A DNA stretch of 64,000 bases from Ilex aquifolium (taxonomy: Eukaryota; Streptophyta; Magnoliopsida; Aquifoliales; Aquifoliaceae): NCBI GenBank assembly GCA_951799425.1, contig OX637395.1, positions 10,064,951-10,128,950 of the forward strand, written 5' to 3'. Position 1 is the stretch's first letter. Each line of letters begins with the position of its first letter. The notes beneath the pieces are model-generated. The model had not been told where the DNA came from. It made no database searches and saw only the letters and a program-made list of their open reading frames with translations. The position numbers were made by a program, and so were the translations under genes. Below, in pieces: positions 1 through 13,605 of this stretch.

Positions 1-1170
1 AGTTAATTAATAAGGCTTAATGGGTAATGAGGACCCCCTAATTCTCATAGGAAGCGACCCCACTCCCACACTAATATAGGTGAAATCTGTCAAGGGTACT
101 CCTGTAATTCTGATACCCCACTCATAAGAGCTACAAATTTTCATTAAGAGTTTTTTAACAACTCAACCTGCATACATTAAAGGATAAATGCACTCATGCC
201 ATAGAGATAGATTCTTCAATCAATAAATGATCTAAAAGATAGTACGTATCTTACAACTACCATATGGTTCGTTTTTCCCATTGAACTCAGTTCTTAAGAT
301 CTCTGGTCCCTAGGTTGGGTATTCTCATACGTGGTTCTTGACTGTATGGGCTTCAACCCTACCCTCGTGATGTGATCCAGACCCTTGCTCTTCCCCAAGG
401 CCTTGGTTAATGGATCTTCAAGATTATCAGAAGATTTAACATACTCCATATTAATGATTTCACTACTCAAATATGATCTCACATTACTGTGTTTCCTCCT
501 GATAGGTCTGGATTTACCATTATAATAACAGTTTCTTACTCTACCAATTGCGGCAGTGCTATCACAATGAATCAAGATAGGTGAAACTGGTTTTTCCCAA
601 CAAGGGATTTCAAATAATAAATCCCTCAACCAATTTGCTTCTTCACTAGTTGAAGCTAAAGCAATAAGCTCAGCTTCCATGGTAGAATTAGCAAAAATGA
701 TTCATTTTTTTTAGATTTCCAACACATATAACACCACCACCCAATCTAAATATATAACCAGTGGTAGAGAGAGAATCACCTGACAAAGTATTCCAATCGA
801 CATTATAATAACCTTCAAGAACAGTAGGGTACATTTTGAAAAACAAGCTATTATTTTTGTTATTAACTAAATATTTCATTATTCTTTCCATGGCATGTCA
901 CTAATCTCTGTCAGGCTTGCTAGTAAATATGTTAAGTACTTCTATTGCATATCCAATGCCAAGTCTAGTACAATTAGTTACATAACGCAAGCTACCAATC
1001 ATTCTAGTATATTCCTTTTGATTAACAATATCAACATCACTTTTGACAGGATATAAGTGAACGCTTGAATCAAAATGAGTAGTTACATGCTTGCAATCAA
1101 TAAAGTTAAACTTTTTCAATCGTTTCTTAACACTGTGCGACTTATCCAGAAAAATACCATCACATGTTTT
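1..1170 (-). mobile_element. Ty1/copia pol remnant (RT end and RNase H)
   Basis: Reading leftwards, the translation gives the end of a copia reverse transcriptase and then copia RNase H. Family marks are the RMIGSLRYVTNCTRLGIGYA-type segment, AELIALASTSEEANWLRDLL, and HCDSTAAIGRV. The last 290 bases hold no coding match and are probably its 3' untranslated part. It is a fossil, broken several times, and is cut off on the right where a gypsy LTR begins at 1171. The left end lies outside the window, so LTR and age cannot be judged. Confidence 0.75.
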
Positions 1171-3485
1171 TGCGACGCCCTAATTCCCAGGCCCCACTGA
1201 TTAACACGAATTAAATTGCGGATTCCCCTTGATACTGTTGTCATACTTCGATACCACGTTGTGATACCCCTAAATCCAGGGTTCCTTTTCTCAACAAAAT
1301 TTTTTCAGAGTCTCCTTTGTACGGGAAACTCCACTTAACACACAACCTGTGCATATAATACTACTATGACCTTACCAAGGTCCCACATCAATATCCAAAC
1401 ATTATATACCTTTAATATTAACCCATTACTATCATCATACAACATACATTCATTCCCAAAAGAATATATGTCTATAAAGTCCCAATTACATATCATTTAA
1501 ATGAAATAATATACAAGGTTTGTTTAACAAAATATGCAAGGCAAAAGTAAATGAAACGAGACTAAACAACGCAAATGAAAGCCACATTCCAACTTCGTCC
1601 TCAAAGTGGGCCCAAGTGAGGGCCGTCAGTGGAAGCACGTTCTGTACGTGAAATATATCCCTATAAAGGGTGAATCAACGCTCAATAGGTATCTCCTATG
1701 GAGATCACCTTCCAACCCATATGCATATGAAGTACCATGCAATCTTAAACCTTTCCAAGCATTCAATTCACCTATATAAACATGAACAATGCTACTAATC
1801 CATGCCATGCTATGAAATGTAAACTCATGCATGCAATGCCAACACCGAGCCTCATCCCGAGCTCTCACAACACGTGCAATACCATGTGTATGAATCTAGG
1901 CTTTTCAAACCCCTACCATTGATGTTAAACATCCAATGAACATTTAATTAATTTCGTATCTTTTTGGGGCGGTGATTTATGGTCTTTCACCAACAGGACA
2001 CCAAACCGTCAACGGATCTTCAAGACATCCCACCCGCGACTCCGTTTTCGCTGTCACACTTTTATATGCTCATTACACCAACATAAAGTGCATAACTGAC
2101 ATTGTCGGGTCTTGCATCCGAGGGAGAATCTAACCCTTCTTACTATACCCCGACACGTTCATTTATGCAATTTCGGTGCGACTCAGCTTGACCTAAGTCT
2201 AACCTTCCCGAGCCCACCCGTCAACTCACCTAGGTGGTGATTGACCCAAACCCAAACCCATACACACACACTCACACTCATGTCAATGCCCACAAATGTA
2301 GTGCAATTCGTGCATATGCCCTGTAATGTACAATTTCAAGTCCATTTCATCGTAATGTTAATTATATCATGAAAGTATATAATAACATTTCATAAACATC
2401 ACCATGCATGCTATATATAATCATTATCCAAATAACATTATTGCATTTACCTAAGCATTTATCAAAAAACTTAATGGGCATAAAACGTAAACACATAGCA
2501 TACCCAAATAAGTTATTTCATCAAAACAAACATCTTACTCTCCGTAGGTCGTACCTCTCCTACCGGTAAGTTCACATTTTCACGACCAAACCCAATTCAA
2601 GCAAGACAAGGGTTCAATGAGTTCTCATATTCAACCTTAACCCTCTAATTACACTAGTCAAGAGATAAAATATGTGATACACACACCCATAGCCCTACCC
2701 ATTTCATATAGCAACCTTAGGGTGAAAGTAAACCTAGATAAGAGGGAACACTACCTCTTGTAGCGTGAATAAGGAACATAAATCCTTAGGAATGCTCAAA
2801 ACAAGTCTCTACAAGCCCTCCTTAAGCTCTAGCCCAAAACCTTGATTTCTGAAATTTGGGAAAAAGGGAAAAATTGGCATTGCCGCATAGCCCCTGTCGA
2901 GTAGATTGATTTCTGTTCTTGGTGTTTGATGATCCGACGGTTAGATATTGGCAAGATTTGAAGAAGAAGAAGGAGAAAAGTTGAAGAATGGTGAGCCCCC
3001 TTCTCTCTCTCTCTCTCTCTTCCAAAAATATCAAGAGAATGTGTGGTGGAAGACTTTGTCTACCACCTTTCAGCCCCTTTTATACTTGGCCTTTAAGGCG
3101 CCACGTGTCACTTTTTCATTGGTCTAATTTTGTCACCACCAATCACATCTTGCCACATGTCATGTTTGATATATTTATATCAAATTTAATTTAAATTATA
3201 TTATGGGTTTCGTAATTAAATCTAATTGCAGAATTTTTGCAATTAAAATCTAATTGCAGAATTTTAATCGCGCAATACCCGATCGCATCATAACACGTAA
3301 AAATTTGAATATCTCAGAATTCAATGAAAATTGATTGGCCAACTTGATTTCGCAAGATGAATCCAATGATGAAATCTATTTTATCATCCAAGTTATATAA
3401 AAATTTGAGTTTTTAACCCGTGGTTAAATAGACTAATTACCGTTTTATCCCTTTATTTAAGATTTTATTTTTTCTGGGTTTTATA
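1171..3485 (-). repeat. 3' LTR of the old gypsy element
   Basis: Begins tgcgacgccc and ends gggttttata on the + strand, directly beside a polypurine tract whose complement reads ccttaaggggga. It aligns by eye over most of its length with the solo LTR at 56788-59346. Shared blocks include the ataaagggtgaatcaacgct-type segment near 1665 and the gggtct...gaggga block near 2110. A TATA-like block (ctttatac complement, gtataaaagg) lies at 3077-3084 in - orientation. It lacks the TTCCGGAA array of its relative. Confidence 0.7.
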
Positions 3486-4097
3486 TTCTCCCCCTTAAGG
3501 GAATTTCGTCCCCAAAATTACACAACACATACACAACACGCTATAAATTTTAAATTTTACCTCCATCCTCAAACAAGAGTTTGATGCACTAGAATCAAAT
3601 AATACTCTAGTCCATAATTTGGAGAGAAGAAATGTATCATGAATCACTGACTGATCTACCGGTAAAATCTGTGGTGTGATGGCGAAGACTCGTTCCTGAG
3701 TCCCTGGCCTCGGCCTGCTCCCTGACTCGTCTGACCCTGCTAGGGTTTCCCCACACGTGAAGCTGTGGAGTTCTACCATGTAGTCTGATACTGGTACTGG
3801 TTTCCTTGACCCATGGTGGAAAAAGGAGGAACATAGAAGGTCTGGAGTGGTCTCACTAATGACTGGGACTGAGATGTCCATAGCTCTGTGCTCTTTGTCT
3901 TTGCAGACACTTTCTCTTCAAGTGGCCTGACTGATGACAATAGAAACATGTCTGTGGGCCTCCCTGTGATGTGCCCCTAGAATTTTTCCCGCCTTGGGAA
4001 GATTGGCCTTGGCCCTGATTGTCTCGGCCCTGTCCCTGTGACCCCTGTGGGGTCAAAGTCCTATATTTCTTCCCCGAGCTAGTAGTGGAGGACTGCC

Positions 4098-6445
4098 TGT
4101 AATGCCCAATACATGTATGTGTTTAAACCTATCTAATAAATAAATAGATAAATAAAAAGAAAGCAAATTATTTAGAAATTTAGAATTAGTTGTATGTTGA
4201 TGTCTTATGGTTAAACTATATATATATATATTTAGTGTATTGGGTACCAAGGGTAACTATAAAATAAGAATAATAATAATAAAAAAAGGGATAAAAGTGT
4301 GATTAAAATAAGTCCCCTTGCTGCCCTAGACGTCCACTGATATATGGATATATATATTCTCTTTCCATAATAATACCTACACACATGTTGGAATAAGAGA
4401 AAGGAAGGAGAGGCTAGGGCTTCAAGTAAAGAAAAAGGAAAAGAAAGAAGGAAGGGATTTAGAGAAGAAGGAAAAAAATTAGAAGATTTGATCGTCAAGG
4501 TTAGTCTTCATATTGAAATTTAAACTATGTATTTAATCATTATATGTACATATATTCAAGTTTGTAGCCTATTATATCTTGTTAGTAATCCATATTTGTA
4601 GGTTTATAGGGTTGAAATATGTGAATGCAAATATAATAGAGTGGGTATTTGTGTTAAGAAGATATTGAGAAAAAGGGGAAGAAAGAAAAAAAAGATGCAG
4701 ACCAAGCTTCTGGAATTCGTAAGGTTGAAGAAGATGAAAGTTTTGAAATTATGGAAACATCCCCTTTAGTTTTAAGTAGTTTTATTTTGATCTCTATACT
4801 TTTATAAACTCAATTTTTGACTACCATGGAACTTGGTAATTTATAGAACTGACCCAATATGTTTGAAACAAATATGGTCATTTCAAAACAGCCCCTGAGT
4901 CTTGAAAAATTTCTGAAATTTTGAAACGACCCCTAAAAGTTTCGATTAAGTGTTTAAAAATCAATGGTTACTCTAATAAATCAAATTGAGGTTGTATTCT
5001 TGAAAAATGGGTCTCTAGAACCTTAAATACTATTCTGAAAAATTTATGGCAGCCCCGAAAACAGAAAATTCGTTTTTAAGGAAATTACACTTTGCCCCAA
5101 AAGTTTCAAAAAAATTATGATTTGACCCCAAAACTTTAGAAACTTGTTCTAAACAGCCCAGAATACTTCCATACCCTATTACCTTGTATTAGAAAGGATA
5201 TTTACATATATAAAATATATTAAGTATATATCAATAGGTAGGAAGTATACAAATTAAATATAGAATCGCGAAACGATGAAGTTAGGAATATGGATTGATT
5301 GTTATATGTTATTTTGGATTAGGTGGTGATTGCATTGAGGTTGGGAAAGAGTGCTTTAAATTGGATTTTGGAAATCAAGGTGAGTAGTTTACTACTTCTT
5401 TTTGAGAGGATTTTCTATATTAAATGTGTGGGTGCGTGCGTGTGAATTTTTCATATATATGATATATGTGTTGATGTTTGGGGTTGCAATTAAATGTTTT
5501 GAAGTTGTGAACTGTTTTACATGTGAATGTTGGAGAACTTGTGGAATGATTTTATATCATTGCTTTGGTGATGAAAGGGAAATTTTGTGTGCGTTGGAAT
5601 TAAAACTACAGTTTTGGTGTGTGTGTAAATCATGTTTATGAGACGGGGACTGGGGTTACCAGGTCTAAGTGGTAACAAGCGACTGGGCCAGTCATCAGGC
5701 TAGTGATGACAAGAGACTGGGCTAGTTACCAGGCTAGTGGTAACAAGAGACGGGGCCAGTCATCAGGCTAGTGATGACAAGCGACTAGGCCAGTTACCAG
5801 GCTAGTGGTAACAAACATGATTTGACAAATGTATTTGGAACTGAATGTGTTTGTGAGTGTTTTGGGTTATAAATGTCTTTTCATTTATAAATTTATTTAT
5901 GAGCATGGAATCATTTTGTTTAAATGATTATGTGGGAGGGGTTAGGGTACAGTTTGTTGTACGTATGTGTGTATCAAAGTTTATTTTCATATATAACTGT
6001 GGGATTTATTTTCACACCTCATTAGAGGTGGTTGTTATTCATAGGTCATTGTGCTCACCCAAACATATAACATTTTTCAAGAGATGATCAGGGTGAGGAG
6101 TAAGTCTGCTGATATACAAGAGATTAGAGGACTTGAAGATTTATTTTAGGTCTTCAGGAATAAATGTATTTTATAGTTTGAGACAAATATTCAATTGTTT
6201 TGGGAATAATGTTGCTTATGCTTAGAGTAGTAAACCTTATGGTTTAATTATTATTTATATGAGTTTAATAATGATGTTGATGATATTTAGTTTATTCCTC
6301 TGGTATTCATTAGGTCAATGAATTGGATCACTTTATTATTTGTCTTCCGCTATATTTTGCATTTATTATGCACAGGGTTGGTTGGTTAAGGCCTTGGTGG
6401 CCGGTCCGCCGCCCACCCTATGTGATCCGGGGTGGGGGTGTGACA
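4098..6445 (+). repeat. 5' LTR of the chromovirus
   Basis: Starts tgtaatgccc and ends ggggtgtgaca, immediately before the PBS. At 2348 bp it is long for an LTR. It carries the five-hairpin array at 5655-5812. It pairs with the LTR at 11252-13605, with scattered substitutions and small indels. Confidence 0.92.
5655..5812 (+). repeat. Array of five short hairpins in the 5' LTR
   Basis: Five inverted repeats lie at 5655-5676, 5691-5710, 5725-5744, 5759-5778 and 5793-5812, the last four at an exact 34-bp period. Units alternate between gttaccaggctagtggtaac and gtcatcaggctagtgatgac: 7-bp stems around a ggctag loop (8 bases in the first unit). The two stem types differ at two positions, and both arms change together. 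Spacers are of the type aagagactgggcca. Confidence 0.85.
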
Positions 6446-6622
6446 AGTTTGGTATCAGAGCCTAGGTTTATGGATTACCAGAGGATTAGGCTGAATCTTA
6501 AGAATTATTTACGGTTTAATTGATTTGGTTTGAGAGATGTGGAATGATGATACTAGTGCATAATATTATTGCTTTGGTGACTAAGACAAGTTAGTTTGTT
6601 TTATATTTTGTAGAAAGTATAG

Positions 6623-9600
6623 ATGGCTGCAAGAAAGAAAGGTAAGGGTGCTGCAAATGATAGGGCTGACATTAACGACGTTCCAGGGCTTGTAAATGAT
6701 GAGCCACCACTAAATTTCTATAGGGATATTGTGAAGGCCTTGCAGGGAATCACAAAGATCCTTGAAGGGCCGAAGGGTCAGAAGGAACTCGGCATTGAGG
6801 AGTTTAGGAGGATGGCACCTGCTTTCACAGGGACTACTACCCCTACGGAGGCAGAGAGTTGGATTATGGATATTGAGAAAATTCTGGAGGTCTCAAGGTG
6901 TGATGATGGTAAGAAAGTGGCTTATGCAGCTTTTATGCTTAAAGAGGAAGCTGGACATTGGTGGAGGATGGAGAAGGAAGTGAAGAGATATCTGACTACT
7001 CCAATGACTTGGGAGCAGTTCAAGATTGGATTCTTGGAGAGATATTTTCCACAGGTAGAGAAGGATCATTTGACACAAGAGTTCATGAATTTGGCTCAAG
7101 GGGGCATGACAGTTGGTGAGTACGAAGAAAAATTCACAAAATTAGCAAGACATGCCATGCACATGGTAGCAGATAAGAGACATAAAGCAAGGAAGTTTGA
7201 AAGAGGTCTAAAGTGGAGCATTAAGGAGAAATTGATTGCCTTGGAACTACCAACATATCAAGAGGTTTTCCGCAAGGCTCGAGTTTTGGAGGGCAGTGAA
7301 AAGGAAAAGGACAGGGAGAGGGAAGAAAAGAAGCGAACAGGCTCATGAGGTGACTTTAGGGGTGGTTCCCACAATTTCAAGAAGAGTAGATAGGGTACTT
7401 CATCATCTGGGTCCTTTGCACCAAGGTTTATAGGGCAACAGGGCACTGAACAGCTAGAAAAGTGTCATAAGTATGGGAGATTCCATGGGGACAAGCCGTG
7501 TTATGGAACCAATTGGGAACAACTTCTCTGCTTCAATTGTGGCAAGACAAGACACTCATCAAAGAATTGTTGGAGTGCTCAAGGAAACAAACAAGTTAGT
7601 GAACAGACGGAGGTGACATGTTTCAAGTGCAACCAACGAGGACACATTTCAAGGTTTTGTCCCTAGCTAGTGCAGGAATCAGTAGGCAAGCCTCCAGCTA
7701 AGACAGATGGTGCATCAAAACAGGGTCAACAGAAGGAACAGAGGTTTGGGAGGGTCTATGCAATGACACCAAAGAGCCCACAAATTCTAATTCCTTAGTA
7801 TCAGGTACTTTACTTATTTGTGAGCATGTATTTAAAGTACTTATTGATCCGGGGTCTACACATTCTTTTGTATCTCCTCGAGTAGCAATGAGATTAGGTG
7901 TTGAACCCAAAGCACTTGAGTTTGATTTGATTGTGACTATTCCTATGGGTTCTAAGTTAGGAGATGTCGTGTACCCAGGGTGTAGGGTCCACATTGAGGA
8001 GAATCAATTACTAGTTGATTTAATACTCTTAGACCTTAAGGGTTTTGACGTGATCTTGGGTATGAACTAGTTAGCTGCGCACCGTGCGACAGTTGATTGT
8101 TTTGAAAAGAGAGTTGTGTTTCATCCTCCTAATCACAAAAAATTTAGTTTCCAGGGAACATGGATTATTTCTTTCCCCAGCCTTGTCTCTGTAGTACAAG
8201 CTCGAAGATTGTTGAGGAAAGGTTGTCAAGGATACATTGCTAACATTATAGATATGAGAAATGAGGGGTTATCTCTAGAGGAGATACCAATAGTAAGGGA
8301 ATTTTCAGAAGTATTCTCGGATGTCCTGCCTGGGTTGCCACCTGATAGAGAGATTGAGTTTGCTATTGACCTGGTACCGATACTACCTCTAAGGCTCCTT
8401 ATCGTATGGCACCAGTGGAGCTTAGAGAGCTAAAGGTGCAACTTCAAGAGTTGTTAGATTTGGGGTTTATTCGGCCTAGTGTGTCACCATGGGGCGCACC
8501 AGTACTATTCGTGAAAAAGAAAGACGGAAGCATGAGACTTTGCATTGACTATAGGGAGTTGAACAAAGTAACCATCAAGAATAAGTATCCTCTTCCCCGC
8601 ATTGATGATTTGTTTGACTAACTACGAGGTGCTAAAGTATTCTCGAAGATTGACCTTCGAACGGGTTACCACCAGTTGAAGATAAAGGTGGAGGATGTGC
8701 CTAAGACTGCTTTCCGTACTCGTTATGAACACTATGAGTTTCTTGTGATGCCATTTGGGCTAACCAATGCACCAGCAGCCTTTATGGATCTCATGAATCG
8801 AGTGTTTAAGCAGTACTTGGATCAATTTGTGGTGGTATTTATTGATGATATTTTGGTGTACTCGAAGAGTCCTGAGGAACATGAACAACATTTAAGAATT
8901 GTTCTACAGACTCTTCGAGATTGAAAGCTTTATGCCAAGCTCAAGAAATTTGAGTTCTGGCTGACTAGTGTATCATTTTTAGGACATGTGATTTCTGATG
9001 AAGGGGTGTCAGTGGATCTTCAGAAGGTGGCAGCAGTTAAAGATTGGCCTCGACCGACGAATGCTACTGAGGTACGTAGTTTCTTGAGTTTGGCAGGGTA
9101 TTACAGGAAATTTGTCGAGGGTTTCTCCAAAATTGTCATTCCATTGACTCGGTTGACCAAGAAGAAGGTAGTTTTTCAGTGGACGGATGAATGTGAAAAC
9201 AGTTTCAATAACTTAAAAGAAAGGTTGGTGTCTGCTCCAGTTCTTACCATACCTGCAAATAATGGTGGGTATGATATCTACTGTGATGCTTCAGGGAAAG
9301 GGTTGGGTTGGGTTGTGTATTGATGCAACACGGGAAGGTTGTGTATTGATGCAACACGGGAAGGTTGTGGCTTATGCTTCTAGGCAGTTGAAACCTTATG
9401 AGCAGAATTACCCAACACATGATTTAGAACTGGCAGTTGTGGTGTTTGCACTAAAGATATGGAGACATTATTTGTATGGGGAGACATGTGAGATATATAT
9501 AGATCATAAGAGTCTTAAGTATTTGTTTACATAGAAAGAGATGAACATGAGACAGAGAAGATGGCTAGAGCTAATCAAAGACTATGATGTGAATTTGCAC

Positions 9601-11240
9601 TATCATCCAGGGAAAGCAAATGTGGTGGCAGATGCACTAAGTAGAAAGTTTATAGGAAGCATGGCCTCTTTGCTTACTCAACAAAAACAACTTGTGAGGG
9701 ATCTTGAAGAGGCAAAGGTTGAGGTGGGGATACCTGAGACTAATGCTTTTGTAGCAAGCTTGCAAGTTCGGCCTACCTTGCTAGATCGAATAAAGGAGGC
9801 ACAACTGAATGACTCGAATTTGGTGAAGATTTTAGAAGAAACATAGCGAGGTGAGAAGACTGATTTTCGTGTGGCAGATGGAGTGTTGAGATTTGGGGAT
9901 AGAGTATGCATACCTAATGACCCAGAGATCAAGAAACAAGTGATGGAGGAGGCCCATTACTCTCATTTCACAGTTTATCCGGGAAGTACAAAGATGTATC
10001 AGGACTTGAAAGGATTATTTTGGTGGAATAATATGAAGAGGGAAGTGGCTGCCTATGTTTCTAGGTGTTTGACATGTCAAAAAGTGAAAGCAGAACACCA
10101 AAGGCCAGGAGGATTATTGCAACCACTTCCTATCCCTGAGTGGAAGTGGGAGCACATTACCATGAATTTCGTGAGTGGGCTACCCAAGACCCCGAGTGGA
10201 CTTGATTCTATTCGAGTTGTGGTGGACAGATTGACAAAGTCCACACACTTCTTGCCTGTGAGGACTACTTATCCCTTGGAGAAATTTGCTAAGCTTTATG
10301 TTAAGGAGATTGTGAAATTACATGGGGCCCCAGTGTCGATCGTTTCAGATAGAGATCCTCGATTTGTCTCAATGTTTTGGGGTAGTTTACAAAAGGCTAT
10401 AGACACCGAGTTGAGATTTAGTACAGCTTACCACCCTCAGATAGATGGACAGTCGGAGAGAGTTATTTAGATATTAGAAGACATGCTTCGTGCTTGTGTG
10501 CTTGACTTAAAAGGTTCTTGGGAAGAGCATTTACCACTAGTTGAGTTTGCTTATAATAACAACTTTCAAGCTAGCATTGGCATGGCACCGTATGAGGCTT
10601 TATATGGGCGAAAATGTAGATCTCCAATTTGTTGGGCTGAAGTCGGGGAAAGAAAGATATATGGGCCAGAGATAGTACAAGAGCCCATGGATAAAGTACA
10701 GTTGATTTAGGAAAGACTTCGGGTTGCTCAGAGTAGACAGAAAAGTTACGCGGACAATCGGAGGAGAGACTTAGAATTTCAAGAGATCGATCATGTATTC
10801 CTAAAGGTGTCACCTTGGAAAAGGATTATGAGATTTGGTAAAAAGGGGAAGTTGAGTCCAAGGTATATTGGACCCTTCGAGATTCTAGGAAGAGTTGGTG
10901 AAGTGGCTTATAGGCTAGCCTTACCACCAGAGTTGGCTAATATCCACAATGTGTTTCATGTATCAATGCTTAGGAAGTACATGCCAGATCCATCACATGT
11001 AATTGAGGTTGAGCCGCTACAAATGTGAATGGATTTGTCTTATGAGAAGCTACCAGTGAAGATCTTGGATCGAGAAGAACGAGTATTGAGGAACAAAGTC
11101 TTTCCATTCGTTAAAGTTTTGTGGAAGAACCACTCGAAGAGGGAAGCTACTTGGGAGAGCGAACAAGAGATGAAGAAAAAGTACCCACAGTTGTTCCAAC
11201 CGTGGGATGCACCAAGTTTGGAGGACCAAACTTCTTGAAG
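6623..11240 (+). pseudogene. gag-pol remnants of the chromovirus
   Basis: Approximate parts: gag capsid region 6623-7350, with the retrotransposon gag signature around GHWWRME; two CCHC zinc knuckles near 7530-7660 (CFNCGKTRHSSKNC, CFKCNQRGHISRFC); protease 7820-8070 (LIDPGSTHSFV); RT 8400-8990 (FIDDILVYS); RNase H 9250-9540; integrase 9870-10710 (HHCC-like finger, then DRLTKSTHF and SDRDPRFVS); chromodomain-like tail 10960-11240. It is a fossil with about ten interruptions and cannot encode a working polyprotein as it stands. Confidence 0.9.
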
Positions 11241-11251
11241 GGGGGGAGAGT

Positions 11252-13605
11252 TGTAATGCCCAATACAGGTATGTGTTTGGACCTATCTAATAAATAAATA
11301 GATAAATAAAAAGAAAGCAAATTATTTAGAAATTTAGAATTAGTTGTATGTTGATGTCTTATGGTTAAACTATATATATATATTTAGTGTATTGGGTACC
11401 AAGGGTAACTATAAAATAAGAATAATAATAATAAAAAAAGGGATAAAAGTGTGATTAAAATAAGTCCCCTTGCTGTCCTAGACGTCCACTGATATATGGA
11501 TATATATATTCTCTTTCCATAGTAATACCTACACACACGTTGTAATAAGAGAAAGGATGGAGAGGCTAGGGCTTCAAGTAAAGAAAAAGGAAGAGAAAGA
11601 AGGAAGGGATTTAGAGGAGAAGGAAAAAAATTAGAAGATTTGATCGTCAAGGTTAGTCTTCATATTGAAATTTAAATTATGTATTTAATCATTATATGTA
11701 CATATATATAAGTTTGTAGCCTATTATATCTTACAAGTAATCCATATTGGTAAGTATATAGGGTTGAAATATGTGAATGTAAATATAATAGGGTGGGTAT
11801 TTGTATTAAGAAGATATTGGGAAAAAGGGGAAGAAAGAAAAAAAAGATGCAGACCAAGCTTCTGGAATTCGTAAGGTTGAAGAAGATGAATGTTTTGAAA
11901 TTATGGAAACATCCCCCTTAGTTTTAAGTAGTTTTATTTTGATCCCTATACTTTTATAAACTCAATTTTTGACTACCATGGAACTTGGTAATTTATAGAA
12001 CTGACCCAATATGTTTGAAACAAATATGGTCATTTCAAAACAACCCCCGAGTCTTGAAAAATTTCTGAAATTTTGAAACGACCCCTAAAAATTTCGATTA
12101 AGTGTTTAAAAATCAATGGTTACTATAATAAATCAAATTGAGGTTGTATTCTCAAAAAATGGGTCCCTAGAACCTTAAATACTATTCTGGAAAATTTATG
12201 GCAGCCCCAAAAACAGAAAATTCGTTTTTAAGGAAATTACACTTTGACCCCATAAGTTTCAAAAAAATTATGATTTGACCCCAAAACTTTAGAAACTTGT
12301 TCTAAACAGCCCAAAATACTTCCATACCCTATTACCTCGTATTAGAAATGATATTTATATATAAAATATATATTAAGTATATATCAATAGGTAGGAAGTA
12401 TAAAAATTAAATATAGAATTACGAAACGACGAAGTTAGGAATATGAATTGATTATTATATGTTATTTTAGATTAGGTGGTGATTGCATTGAGGTTGGGAA
12501 ATAGTGCTTTGAATTGGATTTTGGAAATCAAGGTGAGTAGTTTACTACTTCTTTTGGGAGGATTTTCTATATTAAATGTGTGTGTGCGTGCGTGTGGATT
12601 TTTCATGTATATGATATATGTGTTGATGTTTGAGGTTGCAATTAAATGTTTTAAAGTTGTGAACTGTTTTACATGTGAATTTTGGAGAACTTGTGGAATG
12701 ATTTTATATCATTGCTTTGGTGATGAAAGAGAAATTTTGTGTGCGTTTGGGACTAAAACTACAGTTTTGGTGTGCGTGTGGAAATCATGTTTATGAGACG
12801 GGGACTGGGGTTACTAGGTCTAAGTGGTAACAAGCGACTGAGTCAGTCATCAGGCTAGTGATGACAAGAGATTGGGCCAGTTACCAGGCTAGTGGTAACA
12901 AGAGATGGGGCCAGTCATCAGGCTAATGATGACAAGCGACTAGACCAGTTACCAGGCTAGTGGTAACAAACATGATTTGACAAATGTATTTGGAACTGAA
13001 TGTGTGTGTGAGTGTTTTGAGTTATAAATGTCTTTTCATTTATAAAGTTATTTGTGAGCATGAAATCATTTTATTTAAATGATTATGCGGGAGGGGTTAG
13101 GGTACAGTTTGTTGTATGTATGTGTGTATCTAAGTTTATTTTCATATATAACTGTGGGATTTATTTTCACACCTCATTAGAGGTGGTTGCTATTCACGAG
13201 TCATTGTGCTCACCCAAACATATAACATTTTTCAGGAGAGGATCAGGGTGAGGAGTAAGTCTGCTGATATACAAGAGATTAGAGGACTTGAAAATTTATT
13301 TTATTGTAGGTCTTCAGGAATAAATGTCTTTTATAGTTTGAGACCAATATTCAATTGTTTTGGAAATAATGTTGCTTATGCTTAGAGTAGTAAACCTTAT
13401 GGTTTAATTATTGTTTACATGAGTTTAATAATGATGTTGGTGATGTTTAGTTTATTCCTTTGGTATTCATTAGGTCAATGAATTGGATCACTTTATTATT
13501 TATCTTCAGCTGTATTTTGCATTTATTATGCACAGGGTTGGTTGGTTAAGGCCTTGGTGGCCGGTCCGCCGCCCACCCTATGTGATCCAGGGTGGGGGTG
13601 TGACA
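11252..13605 (+). repeat. 3' LTR of the chromovirus
   Basis: Starts tgtaatgccc after the polypurine run aagggggggagag and ends ggggtgtgaca, directly before the second CTGCC. It is 2354 bp, against 2348 bp for the 5' LTR. Confidence 0.92.
12810..12967 (+). repeat. Array of five short hairpins in the 3' LTR
   Basis: Same five-unit array as at 5655-5812. Both alternating stem types are kept. The substitutions in this copy fall mostly in the spacers. Of those inside units, one turns a stem pair into a G-T wobble (gttacta...tggtaac) and one lies in the loop of a gtcatca unit (ggctaa for ggctag). Confidence 0.85.

Larger units (their letters stand above)
4098..13605 (+). mobile_element. Ty3/gypsy chromovirus, Tekay/Del type
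   Basis: A complete-looking layout of 9508 bp: LTR 4098-6445, PBS tggtatcagagcc at 6450-6462 (initiator Met-tRNA type), gag-pol remnants 6623-11240, polypurine tract 11238-11250, LTR 11252-13605. The target duplication CTGCC is at 4093-4097 and 13606-13610. Domain order gag, protease, RT, RNase H, integrase, chromodomain-like tail fits the chromoviruses, and the tail (VKILDREERVLRNK, then VKVLWKNHSKREATWE) fits Tekay/Del. Coding capacity is lost through roughly ten interruptions. The LTRs differ by a few percent by eye, so it is older than the element at 15596-25490. It lies inside gag of the gypsy element at 1171-14632. Confidence 0.92.
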
